Positions 8,651-17,309 of a DNA stretch of 64,000 nucleotides are shown here, in pieces (the stretch's first letter is position 1; every line of letters starts with the position of its first letter). The stretch lies in the NCBI RefSeq assembly GCF_025997995.1, contig NZ_AP026683.1:2604501-2668500 (forward strand), written 5' to 3'. The notes beneath the pieces are model-generated. The model did not search any database and had not been told where the DNA came from. It was given only the letters and a program-made list of their open reading frames with translations. A program made the translations under genes and the position numbers. This stretch comes from Sediminibacterium sp. TEGAF015 (GTDB taxonomy: Bacteria; Bacteroidota; Bacteroidia; Chitinophagales; Chitinophagaceae).

Positions 8651-10268
8651 AACTTGAAATTCCCCCCAGCCCTGCCAATGTATAATTTGGAATATTCAAC
8701 ACATTCCCACTTAGTGTTGCAGGTCCGCTTGAACCTGTTGTTGTTAGTCCTGTAATTCTGCTTGTGTAGGCGGTATTGAAATTGCTGAAATCATTGCTAC
8801 TTAAAAGACCTCTATTGGTAGCAGAAGCTGTTGGAATATTAAAACTGTGTACAGTTCCTGCCGAGCTAATATTAAAATCATTTCCAGTACTTCCTGTTGC
8901 AAAACTTTGTGAGCCTCCAAGTGCCAATGGTAAGGAGTTGATAGTTATACTATTATTAGTCAATCCAATATTACCATTTGCGTAAGTAATATTCGTTCCA
9001 GCGCTCAATTGATTCCGTACGTCATTTGTAAAATTTCCAAGACTTAAATCGCCTCTAAAATATTGTGTGGTCGTTCCTAATGGAATCGCATTTTGTTTGT
9101 TATTAAATGTGTTCCAGTCTCCAACCGTTAGCAGACCGCTTGTTGTTGCAGTAGCCGTTGGAATTGGATTCGAAGTAATATTTGTGATAAGCCCTTTGTT
9201 ATTTGCCGTGATTGAAGGAACTGTAATATTATTACCAAAAGTACCCACTGCACTATTTACAGTTGCCAATGTTAAAGGTAAAACAGGAGCTGTTCCGCTG
9301 CTAGTAGAAACACCCGTAGCATCTCCAGTAGCTGTTACAATAATGGGTTGATTAGCGGTTAAATAAGTATTGTTGTCTACAGATCCATCGGCTTTTAAAA
9401 ACTGTGCGGCAATTCCTCCTGCTCTAATAATGCGAGCTGCCGTGATATCATTGTTGAAAGTTTTATTTCCACCAAAGGTTTGTGCATTGGGTGTAATTAA
9501 ACCTCTGTTCGCAATTGAAGCATCAGGAAAATTAAATGTATGTGTCTTTCCTGCTGATATAATATTCACATCTGTGCCATTAGTGCCAACAGCGAAATCC
9601 TGTGAATCACCTAAATTCAAAATCAATCCGTTTAAAGTAACCTTGCTGTTTACCAGTTTTATATTGGCAATGGTATTGTCCTGAATTTTTGGATTAGTAA
9701 TAGCCTGATCAGCAAGTTTGGCGGTGGTTACATTTAGATCTGCAATTTTTGGAGTAGTTACGGCCTGGTTGGCTAGTTTGCCCGTGGTTACTGCCAATGG
9801 GGCAATGATGGGATTGGGATAGGTTGAACCTAATAAGTCTCCTCCTGCAGGACCAACTGGGTATGCTGCATTGGCAAATAGTGCATAGGGAACAGCCTGT
9901 AATTGCGAAGTCCCTGCTTGAAAATAATTGTTACCTCCTTCTGGATCAATCTCAACCTGTAAATATTTATTTCCACTAATCCAGTTGATGGATGCCATGC
10001 TTCCTAATACATTGCTGGCTCCTGGGCTACCTATCACTACAGTGAATAGTCCAAATTGATTGGTTCTTACATTTCTTGTTTCAGAATATACAATTGAGCC
10101 TGTTTGTGATCCATCTCTTATGGATAATCTGATACCAACATCTCTAAAAGTTAAGGCAACACCATTTGCGTTTCTGGCTATTGCCTGATAATTCAGCTGC
10201 TGTGCTTCTGAACGCACCATAACACCAAACATACTCATAAAAAGAAGCACTAAAAATCTCTTACACAT
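7653..10268 (-). CDS. 5' part of interrupted giant surface repeat protein
   Basis: These 871 codons begin with a signal peptide (MCKRFLVLLFMSMFGVMVRS, cut near EAQ). The N-terminal domain is typical of long Bacteroidota tail-fibre-like surface proteins, with landmarks LNYQAIARNANG, NQFGLFTVVIG and QLQAVPYALFANAA (about residues 25-135). It is followed by PNPIIAP and many beta-rich ~140-residue modules. The frame stops at TAG 7653-7655, where the neighbouring repeat copy has TGG (Trp, 8073-8075). Without that stop the gene would continue in frame to 5592 and encode about 1558 residues. A small T9SS-type protein gene lies 15 bases upstream and is probably cotranscribed. Likely role: exported adhesin or surface fibre (inference). 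Confidence 0.8.
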   Translation of the reverse strand: MCKRFLVLLFMSMFGVMVRSEAQQLNYQAIARNANGVALTFRDVGIRLSIRDGSQTGSIVYSETRNVRTNQFGLFTVVIGSPGASNVLGSMASINWISGNKYLQVEIDPEGGNNYFQAGTSQLQAVPYALFANAAYPVGPAGGDLLGSTYPNPIIAPLAVTTGKLANQAVTTPKIADLNVTTAKLADQAITNPKIQDNTIANIKLVNSKVTLNGLILNLGDSQDFAVGTNGTDVNIISAGKTHTFNFPDASIANRGLITPNAQTFGGNKTFNNDITAARIIRAGGIAAQFLKADGSVDNNTYLTANQPIIVTATGDATGVSTSSGTAPVLPLTLATVNSAVGTFGNNITVPSITANNKGLITNITSNPIPTATATTSGLLTVGDWNTFNNKQNAIPLGTTTQYFRGDLSLGNFTNDVRNQLSAGTNITYANGNIGLTNNSITINSLPLALGGSQSFATGSTGNDFNISSAGTVHSFNIPTASATNRGLLSSNDFSNFNTAYTSRITGLTTTGSSGPATLSGNVLNIPNYTLAGLGGISSSTTLNGLSLSSNQTFSSGIIGTDFNIISSGTNHTFNFPTASASARGLLSSSDWSTFNNKQVAISGIGYGKWNGSAISFNNQIPLGSDVSGTLLAANFGQLTGDVTNTPGSYTTTIINNAITTTKIADGAVSNAKLINKSITINGLPVELGSSQTLLAGSGGSDFNISSIGSTHTFNLPSSSASNRGLLTSTDWINFNNKQAAISGTGYSKWSGSTPSFNTTIPLGTDVSGTLLAANFGALTGDVTNVSGSYATTISNNAITTTKIADNAVTNAKLANSSISLNGLAINLGSSQSFATGSSGTDFGITSTGSTHTFNLPSSSASNRGLLTSTD

Positions 10269-10283
10269 ACATCAATATTTTAA

Positions 10284-10823
10284 TTACCGTAGTTTCAATA
10301 ATTTAAACACACCGTGTTTTTTTAATTGCCCTTTGCTATATAAAGTGAGCATCAGGTAATAGGGTCCTGATGCATATTTGCTAAAATCTATGGTTTGGTG
10401 AACGGGTAATGTATTGTATTGGAATTCTCTTACACCATGGGTATTACCTAATAAGTCTAGCATTCTTAGTACTACTCTTCCTGTGTCTCTGCTGAATAAA
10501 TCAAATTGTAATAATGTGCTAACTGGATTAGGATAGTATTTTACTTCTTCTTTATTCCATCCTTGAATAGGGACAGTTTGTAAGTCTTCCGGAATAAATG
10601 GCTGGAGTACGCCTTGGGTCAATAAATACATGCCCCCATTTACAGAGAATGTTTCAATCATCGTGGATTCTCCTACACTCCATATCAAACTAAAATTGGG
10701 TATTGTTGGGGAGCCTCTGAAAACATAATTCCCACCCGAGCTATTTAATGTAGCCGGTGCAATTATTTGTCCATTAACCCATAGGGTTAAAAACAAAAAA
10801 GCAGATAGTATACAAAATTTCAT
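10284..10823 (-). CDS. Small secreted protein with T9SS-type C-terminal domain
   Basis: This 179-residue protein has a signal peptide (about 1-19, ending WVNGQ), a short middle part (SVGESTMIETF) and a C-terminal part starting near YYPNPV that looks like a T9SS type-A sorting domain, with the final run VFKLLKLR. Except for the ~75-residue middle segment it is mostly sorting domain. It lies 15 bases upstream of the giant repeat gene on the same strand, so the two probably form an operon. Such small proteins often precede tail-fibre-like genes in Bacteroidota, but I know of no established function. A seven-C run (minus strand) lies just before its ATG. Confidence 0.75.
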   Translation of the reverse strand: MKFCILSAFLFLTLWVNGQIIAPATLNSSGGNYVFRGSPTIPNFSLIWSVGESTMIETFSVNGGMYLLTQGVLQPFIPEDLQTVPIQGWNKEEVKYYPNPVSTLLQFDLFSRDTGRVVLRMLDLLGNTHGVREFQYNTLPVHQTIDFSKYASGPYYLMLTLYSKGQLKKHGVFKLLKLR

Positions 10824-10848
10824 AACCGGGGGGGTTAAGTACTTCTAT

Positions 10849-10869
10849 AAACGAATTTTTGATTCGTTT
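10849..10869. promoter_or_regulatory. Perfect 8-base inverted repeat upstream of the secreted-protein operon
   Basis: Arms AAACGAAT (10849-10856) and ATTCGTTT (10862-10869) are separated by five bases, 26 bases before the ATG of the minus-strand gene. No T-run follows on either strand, so a regulator site is more likely than a terminator. This is inference from symmetry and position only. Confidence 0.35.
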
Positions 10870-11019
10870 AGTTTCTGAAAGATAAATTAGATAAAGCTTT
10901 TGCTGCTTCTGATTTTTAGAGTGATTTATGGTTTCTATGTAGTATCAGCACTACAAAATAGGTTTTTACACCTATTTGCTTACGACTGTTAGTCTTTACC
11001 GTTTAATATGTTTAAAATT

Positions 11020-11027
11020 TAAATTTG
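11020..11027 (+). promoter_or_regulatory. -7 promoter element for the DUF2721 gene
   Basis: TAAATTTG is an exact TAnnTTTG match ending 13 bases before the ATG at 11041. It implies a very short 5' leader and supports 11041 over the in-frame TTG at 11032 as the start. Confidence 0.5.
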
Positions 11028-11040
11028 TAACTTGAATCAT

Positions 11041-11484
11041 ATGGACATAAGTATTAATACTCCGGCACTTTTATTTCCTGCAATTAGTTTGATTATGTTG
11101 GCTTATACCAATCGTTTTTTGGCATTGGCTACTCGTGTCAGAACTTTACACAATGAATACAATACATCAGAAAACAAGCCCGTGCTTCATGGTCAAATTA
11201 AAAACCTCCGATTTCGAATTAAATTAATTAAGCAGATGCAAGCTTTGGGCGTAATGGCTTTTTTGAGCTGCATTATATGCATGTATTTTATTTATATAGA
11301 ATGGATGATTATGGCGCACTGGGTCTTTGCTTTCAGTTTAATTAGTTTCTCTAGTTCTCTGGCTATTTCACTTTGGGAAATTCAATTGAGCACTAAAGCG
11401 CTGGAACTGGAATTAAGTGATATGGAGGGATTAGAAGACCCTACTGTAATAGAGTACATAAAAAGTAAATTCGAAAAGGAATAG
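11041..11484 (+). CDS. DUF2721 family membrane protein
   Basis: This is a 147-residue protein starting MDISINTPALLFPAISL. A hydrophobic segment covers about residues 8-28, then comes a basic amphipathic stretch (LRFRIKLIKQMQALG), and two further membrane spans at about 73-92 and 98-118, with a charged C-terminal tail. The N-terminal TPALLFPAISLIMLAYTNRF motif is characteristic of DUF2721. The family's function is unknown. The upstream TTG at 11032 is in frame but lies too close to the -7 element, so ATG 11041 is preferred. It stands alone between minus-strand genes, which suggests independent expression. Confidence 0.8.
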   Translation: MDISINTPALLFPAISLIMLAYTNRFLALATRVRTLHNEYNTSENKPVLHGQIKNLRFRIKLIKQMQALGVMAFLSCIICMYFIYIEWMIMAHWVFAFSLISFSSSLAISLWEIQLSTKALELELSDMEGLEDPTVIEYIKSKFEKE

Positions 11485-11521
11485 CTAACTTTTTTGAAAA
11501 CGGATTGAGTTGTTCAAATTC

Positions 11522-12244
11522 TTATGCTTCTTTCAAAAGATCCTCTAAAAATGTATTGTTTTTCTCATCTATATAATATTCAAAATAGCGTTTGTCTTCC
11601 TGGCTTCTTACATTGCCTATTAATTGATTATGGGTTGGATAAAGAAAGCTGAATTTCTCATTGATGCTATTAATAACTTCACTTCTTACTTTTTTCTGAA
11701 GACCCTGATTTTTGTCTTTTATGCCCAAGACATAGTTAATTTCATTAACGGGGGTGGTTTCTTTTTTCTTGGATTTTTCTAGCAACACTTGCAGCAGTTG
11801 CTTTTCTGTTTCAGAAAAACGAATTTTGGCTACCGTTGTAGAAGTTACAGAAATTGGATCGGAAGAAGATAGAATAGCTTCTCTGGCTGCCTTGGCCTTT
11901 CTTTTTCTGGCTGCTGTTGCTGCTAAAATGAGAAAAATCGGAGCAATACCAATTGCTAAGCCTGTTTTGCTCTTTTTCCAGACTTTAAAATTCGATTTTT
12001 CAAATTTTGACAAGGGGACTTTTACAGAATCGTATTGCCAGGTCCTTCCATTTAAATAGTAGATAGTGCCATTATCATAATACCCTAGATAATTCTCATT
12101 AATTCTGGCAATGGATTGAGAAAATCCAGGGTCTTTATATTCTCTCACTTCATTATTTTCAAAGTCAACTAAATAAGTTTTATTATCAAAACTGATTAAT
12201 TGACCAAAATCAGTAGGGAATATCCATTTTGTATATAATAACAT
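11522..12244 (-). CDS. 3' part of interrupted kelch-type/membrane protein
   Basis: These 240 codons contain the end of a propeller-like domain (about residues 1-80, WIFPTDFGQLISFD and YLVDFENNEVREY), one membrane span (about 93-109, GLAIGIAPIFLILAATAA) followed at once by a basic stop-transfer RKRKAKAAR, and a C-terminal ~120-residue domain of probable cytoplasmic location. The frame is open upstream of this ATG to 12370 and encodes a kelch-like stretch (NLSTHEWKKLGK), so the ATG at 12244 is not the natural start. The 5' portion is the gene at 12371-12949, in the same frame and separated only by a TAA. The whole would be about 475 residues: secreted propeller, membrane span, cytoplasmic tail. 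I do not recognise the C-terminal domain. Confidence 0.65.
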   Translation of the reverse strand: MLLYTKWIFPTDFGQLISFDNKTYLVDFENNEVREYKDPGFSQSIARINENYLGYYDNGTIYYLNGRTWQYDSVKVPLSKFEKSNFKVWKKSKTGLAIGIAPIFLILAATAARKRKAKAAREAILSSSDPISVTSTTVAKIRFSETEKQLLQVLLEKSKKKETTPVNEINYVLGIKDKNQGLQKKVRSEVINSINEKFSFLYPTHNQLIGNVRSQEDKRYFEYYIDEKNNTFLEDLLKEA

Positions 12245-12370
12245 CGATAGGTAATCAGGGTCAGTTTTGCCAAGCTTTTTCCATTCATGAGTAGAAAGAT
12301 TTAATTTATAAGCATGGTTATCATTTAAATCTTTCTCAGCTCGATCTTTTAGTCCTCCGTTAATTATTGT

Positions 12371-12949
12371 TTAAAAAGGAATATAGAGCTCACTGGATTT
12401 ATTATTAAACCAAGACAAAATACCTGCCGTACCAATTTGATTAATATATGGAATATGAATCTCTTCATTCAAGGGTACCGCATCCCATTCCATGTCTTTT
12501 GGATTATACTTTCTTAATGTGCCACTGGATCGCCAGAACCCATATCCTCCGATATTGTAGATCTCTTTTTGGTGAGTAAATAAATATGCCTCAAAATTAT
12601 AATTCAGGTTTTCTGTGTCATCTATTCTTCTGAAGATATAATTTGAATCCGATGAATTTTTTAGTTGATACAATAATCCTGAACCATTAAAGTGAATAAA
12701 TAGTTCACCTGAAAGGGAAAAGAACTGATACCGGCGTTCTTTTAAAAAAGGATGTTTTGGACTTACAAAAGGGTATTCGGGGGAACGTAAAGGCTGAATA
12801 AGCTTTTTTTTACCCATTAAGTCTGTGAAAAAAGCCGATTTTTTCATGACTAAAACGCTATCCCAACCGTTTATATCTGAAGAAAAACACGGTTTTACTG
12901 CATATAACAAAACAATAAAAAAGGCCAGTTTTCTCATGAAATGGGACAA
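12371..12949 (-). CDS. 5' part of interrupted kelch-type/membrane protein
   Basis: These 192 codons begin MSHFMRKLAFFIVLLYAV with a signal peptide cut near CFSS; Met5 may be the real start. Kelch-like blades follow, for example YNIGGYGFWRSSGTL then KYNPKDMEWDAVPL. The frame ends at TAA 12371-12373 (after LYIPF) but stays open in the same frame for 42 more codons (TIINGGLKDRAEKDLN and on) into the gene at 11522. A single-base change such as AAA to TAA would explain the break. Alternatives are a sequencing error, a decayed gene, or a natural short secreted protein. No phage or transposon remnant is seen at the break. Confidence 0.65.
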   Translation of the reverse strand: MSHFMRKLAFFIVLLYAVKPCFSSDINGWDSVLVMKKSAFFTDLMGKKKLIQPLRSPEYPFVSPKHPFLKERRYQFFSLSGELFIHFNGSGLLYQLKNSSDSNYIFRRIDDTENLNYNFEAYLFTHQKEIYNIGGYGFWRSSGTLRKYNPKDMEWDAVPLNEEIHIPYINQIGTAGILSWFNNKSSELYIPF

Positions 12950-13103
12950 TTGGATAAAGATTTCAATGCAAAATATAGGAAATAACCTATTTAATCACCA
13001 ATTCCTTTACCTTTTTCCAATTGTACCCATTCGATAAGACGTTATTTTGATTCTCATAACTGCCAGTCGCCAAGATTTTTGATAACCGGGGGGGAATCAA
13101 CAA

Positions 13104-16100
13104 TCAAAGCGGCTGGTTTTTTTGGGGGCGATTGAAAACCCAGAAGATGATGGGGAAAATGAACAGGGTTAAAACAGTAGCGGTTACCAATCCCCCAATA
13201 ATAACTACTGCCAAAGGTTTTTGACTTTCTGAACCAATTCCTGTACTGATTGCTGCTGGCAATAAGCCAGTTGATGCCATTAAGGCGGTCATGACCACTG
13301 GTCGGGTTCTTACCTTAACCCCTTCTTTGATGGCGGCTACCAAATCCATCTTCTTTTTCATGTTTTGGTGGAACTCACTAATCAGGATAACCCCATTTTG
13401 AATACAAATTCCAAAGAGGGCAATAAATCCGACCCCTCCCGAAATCCCGAAATTGATGCCTGTTAAATGAAGGGCAATAATCCCCCCGATAATCGCGAAT
13501 GGAACATTCGTAAGTACCAATAAAGAGTCCTTGATATTGCCAAACATGATGAATAAGAGTACAAAAATGCCAATCAAACTTACGGGTATCATTTGCGCCA
13601 ACGTGCCAGTTGCTCTTACCTGATTTTCAAACTCCCCTGTCCAGCCAATGGAGTATCCGGTTGGTAAACTGATATTGTTTTTCACGTTTTTCTGTGCTTC
13701 TGCAATCGTACTTCCAAGGTCACGGTCTCTTACAGAAAATTTTACTCCTATAAATCTTTTGGTATTGTCTCTGTAAATAAATGCGGGCCCAGTAATTTTT
13801 TGAACACTAGCTATTTCCTTTAGTGGAATTTTTGATCCATCAATTGTGGGAACTTTTAAGTTGGCCAAATCTGTCTCATCTTTTCTATACGCTTTATTAT
13901 AGCGGATTCTAACATCAAACTTTTTTTCACCTTCATATTTCTGAGTAGCAGTTTTACCCCCAAATGCCATTTCCAATACAGCCTGTGCATCAGAAAGCTG
14001 TACCCCATAGGCGGCCATTCTTTCTCTGTTTAGAATTACACTGATTTCAGGTTGTCCTACATTTCTAAGAATGCCAACGTCTTTGATTCCTGGTACATGT
14101 TCAATTTGGGCAATTACTTTATTGGCAATTCTGTCAAGCTCTTCCAAATCATCGCCATAAATTTTTACAGCATTGGATGCATTTATGCCTGCAACACTTT
14201 CAGCCACATTATCAATGATAGGCTGAGAATAGTTGTATCCAACGCCCTGAAATTTGCTCAGGCTATCATCCATTTCTCGTACCAGATCGTCCATCGTTCG
14301 TTTGTGTTTCCATTCTTCCTTGGGCTTTAAATTCACTTGCATCTGAACATAGTAGAAGCCGCTTGGATCTGTTCCATCATTGCTTCTTCCTACCTGACTT
14401 AATACACCATTTACTTCTGAAAATTTTTGTAATTCTTTTCTTAATACAGCTGTTCTTTCCACTGTTTCAGAAAGACTCTGGCTCATGGGGAATTTAGCTT
14501 CTACCCAAAGGGCACCTTCATTTAATTGCGGTAAAAATTCAGTTCCCAAAAATCGGGTTGAAAATAAAGTGATACCCAATAAAGCAAATGCTGCTATCAA
14601 AGATTTTTTCTTGTGGGTGAATGTCCAGTTAAAGCCTCTTTCTACCCATTTATTCCAGAAATCTAAAAATGGATTGTGTTTTTCTTTTACATTTTTATTT
14701 AATAGAATATGACATAATAAGGGAACTAAGGTTAGTGTAAACAATAGCGCACCCAATAAAGCAAAACCCAGTGTATAGGCTAAAGGGGAGAACATTTTAC
14801 CTTCTACCTTCTGAAAGGCAAAAATGGGTAATAGCGCAGTAATGATTATCAATTTGGAAAAGAATATGGCTTTACCCAATTCAGTTCCGGTTTTCTTAAT
14901 GACACTACCTATCGCTAATTTATTATAAACATTCATGCCTCTTTTCATAGCAATATGATCCAAAGCTACAAATACACCTTCTACCATTACAACCGCACCA
15001 TCTATGATAATACCAAAATCCACCGCTCCCAAAGAGAGCAGATTGGCGCTCATGCCTTTTAATTTTAAACAGAGAAAGGCAAACAGTAACGACAATGGAA
15101 TAATAATGGATACCGTAATAGTTGTTCTCCAATCTGCCATGAAAAGGAATACAATAACCGTTACAAAAATGATTCCTTCCACCATATTGTGCATAACGGT
15201 GTTGGTAGTATAATTCATTAGGTTGTCACGATCGTAAAATGTTTCCATTTTTACATCATCAGGAAGAATACGATTGTTCAGGTCTGCAATTTTATCTTTG
15301 ATTCTACCCAGCACTTCTTTGGGATTTTCTCCCTTTCTCATAACAACAATCCCCTCGACCACATCGTTCTGGTTATTCAATCCTACTTGTCCAACCCTAG
15401 GCATGGAAGATTCAGTTACATCTGCCAGGTTTTTTACAAGAATAGGATTGTCCCCAGCCTCTTTCACAATAATGTTTTCGATATCCGCTATTGAACTTAA
15501 TAATCCCACTCCTCTTACAACATATGCCTGTTTATTTTTTTCAATCACATCTCCACCCACATTGAGGTTTCCTTTGTTAACAGCTTCAAATACTTCTAAA
15601 GGAGTTACGTCGTATTTGGAAAGTCTGTTAGGGTCTACACTTACTTCATAGGTTTTTTCCTGTCCGCCAAATGCAACAACATCCGCCACTCCTTGCACAG
15701 CTCTCAGTTGTCTGTCAATTACCCAGTTCTGGATGGTTAAAAGATCTCTCGAATCTCTTTTCTTGCTTTTTAATGTATAACGGAACACTTCTCCAGTTGG
15801 ACCATAGGGTGGCTGAACATCAGGAACAACTTCTTCTGGCAACGAAACATTGCGCAATAAATTATTCACTTGCTGACGTGCATAAAAATCGTCTACACCA
15901 TCTTCAAATATGATTTTGATAACTGAAAGACCAAACATAGTAATACTCCGAACACTTGTTTTCTTTTGAACAGAGTTCATAGAAATTTCAATTGGAGTCG
16001 TTACGAATCTTTCAATTTCTTCAGCACTTCTTCCGTTCCATTCTGTAACAATAATGATCTGTGTGTTCGTTACATCGGGAAATGCCTCAATTGGCATTGT

Positions 16101-16205
16101 TTTAAATGCAATGATTCCGGAAATAACGAAGAGGCTTACCCAAAAGAAAGTGAATGCTTTATTCTTTAAAGAAAAAGCAATTATATTTTTAATTAGTTTG
16201 TTCAT
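13104..16205 (-). CDS. czcA: CzcA/CusA-type heavy-metal RND efflux pump
   Basis: This 1033-residue inner-membrane RND transporter has the standard layout: a first span (about 15-35), a periplasmic porter domain, a block of spans, a second porter domain and a last block of spans. The fourth-span motif is DFGIIIDGAVVMVE with D396 and D402. Published classification ties DFGxxxDG to the HME-1/2 groups (Zn, Co, Cd, Ni), whereas Cu/Ag pumps lack DFG, so a divalent-cation pump is more likely than CusA. It starts 3 bases after the adaptor gene. Partners are the adaptor (16209-17309) and outer-membrane channel (17293-18537), which together form a tripartite pump. Confidence 0.92.
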   Translation of the reverse strand: MNKLIKNIIAFSLKNKAFTFFWVSLFVISGIIAFKTMPIEAFPDVTNTQIIIVTEWNGRSAEEIERFVTTPIEISMNSVQKKTSVRSITMFGLSVIKIIFEDGVDDFYARQQVNNLLRNVSLPEEVVPDVQPPYGPTGEVFRYTLKSKKRDSRDLLTIQNWVIDRQLRAVQGVADVVAFGGQEKTYEVSVDPNRLSKYDVTPLEVFEAVNKGNLNVGGDVIEKNKQAYVVRGVGLLSSIADIENIIVKEAGDNPILVKNLADVTESSMPRVGQVGLNNQNDVVEGIVVMRKGENPKEVLGRIKDKIADLNNRILPDDVKMETFYDRDNLMNYTTNTVMHNMVEGIIFVTVIVFLFMADWRTTITVSIIIPLSLLFAFLCLKLKGMSANLLSLGAVDFGIIIDGAVVMVEGVFVALDHIAMKRGMNVYNKLAIGSVIKKTGTELGKAIFFSKLIIITALLPIFAFQKVEGKMFSPLAYTLGFALLGALLFTLTLVPLLCHILLNKNVKEKHNPFLDFWNKWVERGFNWTFTHKKKSLIAAFALLGITLFSTRFLGTEFLPQLNEGALWVEAKFPMSQSLSETVERTAVLRKELQKFSEVNGVLSQVGRSNDGTDPSGFYYVQMQVNLKPKEEWKHKRTMDDLVREMDDSLSKFQGVGYNYSQPIIDNVAESVAGINASNAVKIYGDDLEELDRIANKVIAQIEHVPGIKDVGILRNVGQPEISVILNRERMAAYGVQLSDAQAVLEMAFGGKTATQKYEGEKKFDVRIRYNKAYRKDETDLANLKVPTIDGSKIPLKEIASVQKITGPAFIYRDNTKRFIGVKFSVRDRDLGSTIAEAQKNVKNNISLPTGYSIGWTGEFENQVRATGTLAQMIPVSLIGIFVLLFIMFGNIKDSLLVLTNVPFAIIGGIIALHLTGINFGISGGVGFIALFGICIQNGVILISEFHQNMKKKMDLVAAIKEGVKVRTRPVVMTALMASTGLLPAAISTGIGSESQKPLAVVIIGGLVTATVLTLFIFPIIFWVFNRPQKNQPL

Positions 16206-16208
16206 CTT

Positions 16209-17309
16209 TTAATCATTTAATGCATCATAAACCAAAAGCTGATTGGTAGTCATTACAGTCTCACCTTCCTTTAAACCAGATGAGATATAGGTTATATCTC
16301 CAATCTGACGATAGATAGTTACTTCTCTTGTTTCAATATTTGTTTTACTGTGAAAAATCATTACAAAAGTTTTGCTTTTGTCAAAAACAATTGCTGATGA
16401 TGGAATGGCAATCATTTTCTGATCTTCTATATAGGATAGCTGAATTGTTGCACGCATTTCGGGTTTTAATAAGAAGCCGTCATTTTTCAATTTTACCCTA
16501 GCTTTCATCGCCTTGGTCTCGGGATCAATGATGTTATAAATCTTGTCTACTTTACCGTAAAACTTTTTATCAGGATACGAGAGAGTCGAAATTTCTGCAT
16601 CTACCCCCAGTTTTACTTGACTGATATCGCTTTCATTAATATTTGCCATAGCCCATACATCGTCAATTTGTGCAATGTCGAATATATTGTCTGTTTTATC
16701 ACTTCTTAGTAACATGCCTTCATTAATGTTTTTCTGAATCACAAATCCGGATATAGGAGCCCTTACTTCGTATATAGCGCCTAATTTGATATTGTAAATT
16801 TGATAGGTTTCTTTAATCCTGTTTAATTGTGAACTGGCTTTGTCTACTTCATTTTTTGCTTCTATGATTTCTCTTTCCGTGTTTAGTTTTCCTTCATATA
16901 ATTCCTTTGCCACCTTTAATCTGTTTTGTGCAACCAATAAGTCATTCTTTGCATCTAGTAAATCTTTTTCAATACTGGCTACTTCAGTACTTCTGATAGT
17001 TGCTAACAGTTGTCCTTTTTCAACATAATCACCCAGTCCAACATTTACCTTCGTTACATTTCCACCTACAATGGGAAACACTTCAATCAGTTTATTATTA
17101 TCGGCTGTTATTTTACCATAAAAATTCAATTGATTTCTGGTATTGGTAAAAACAGCCTTCGCTGTCTGTGTGCTCGAAAGCATTTTATTGCTCATCACAA
17201 AAGATTCTTTTTCTGCTGATTTAACTGTTGATTCATTACAGGCAGATAATATGAACAATGGTGTCAGAATAAAGCCCCAAATGCTTTTTGATTTAAAATA
17301 TGTTTTCAT
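16209..17309 (-). CDS. czcB: CzcB/HlyD-type periplasmic adaptor lipoprotein
   Basis: This 366-residue membrane fusion protein has an N-terminal hydrophobic segment and a lipobox LSAC (Cys about residue 24), so it is probably lipid-anchored. A biotinyl/lipoyl-like part (VFPIVGGNVTKVNVGLGDYV), a helical hairpin (about 110-180, EKDLLDAKNDLLVAQNRL), the second lipoyl half and beta-barrel domains follow in order. Its start overlaps the end of the channel gene by 17 bases and it ends 3 bases before czcA, which indicates translational coupling. No separate metal-binding His-rich or Met-rich segment is evident at either end. Confidence 0.9.
   Translation of the reverse strand: MKTYFKSKSIWGFILTPLFILSACNESTVKSAEKESFVMSNKMLSSTQTAKAVFTNTRNQLNFYGKITADNNKLIEVFPIVGGNVTKVNVGLGDYVEKGQLLATIRSTEVASIEKDLLDAKNDLLVAQNRLKVAKELYEGKLNTEREIIEAKNEVDKASSQLNRIKETYQIYNIKLGAIYEVRAPISGFVIQKNINEGMLLRSDKTDNIFDIAQIDDVWAMANINESDISQVKLGVDAEISTLSYPDKKFYGKVDKIYNIIDPETKAMKARVKLKNDGFLLKPEMRATIQLSYIEDQKMIAIPSSAIVFDKSKTFVMIFHSKTNIETREVTIYRQIGDITYISSGLKEGETVMTTNQLLVYDALND

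Noticed and set aside
5592-12949. Stop-codon recoding (TAG/TAA as sense) to explain the two interrupted genes
   Set aside because: The breaks use two different stops, while nearby genes end normally in TAG and TAA (e.g. 5536, 55338), and no suppressor tRNA is seen.
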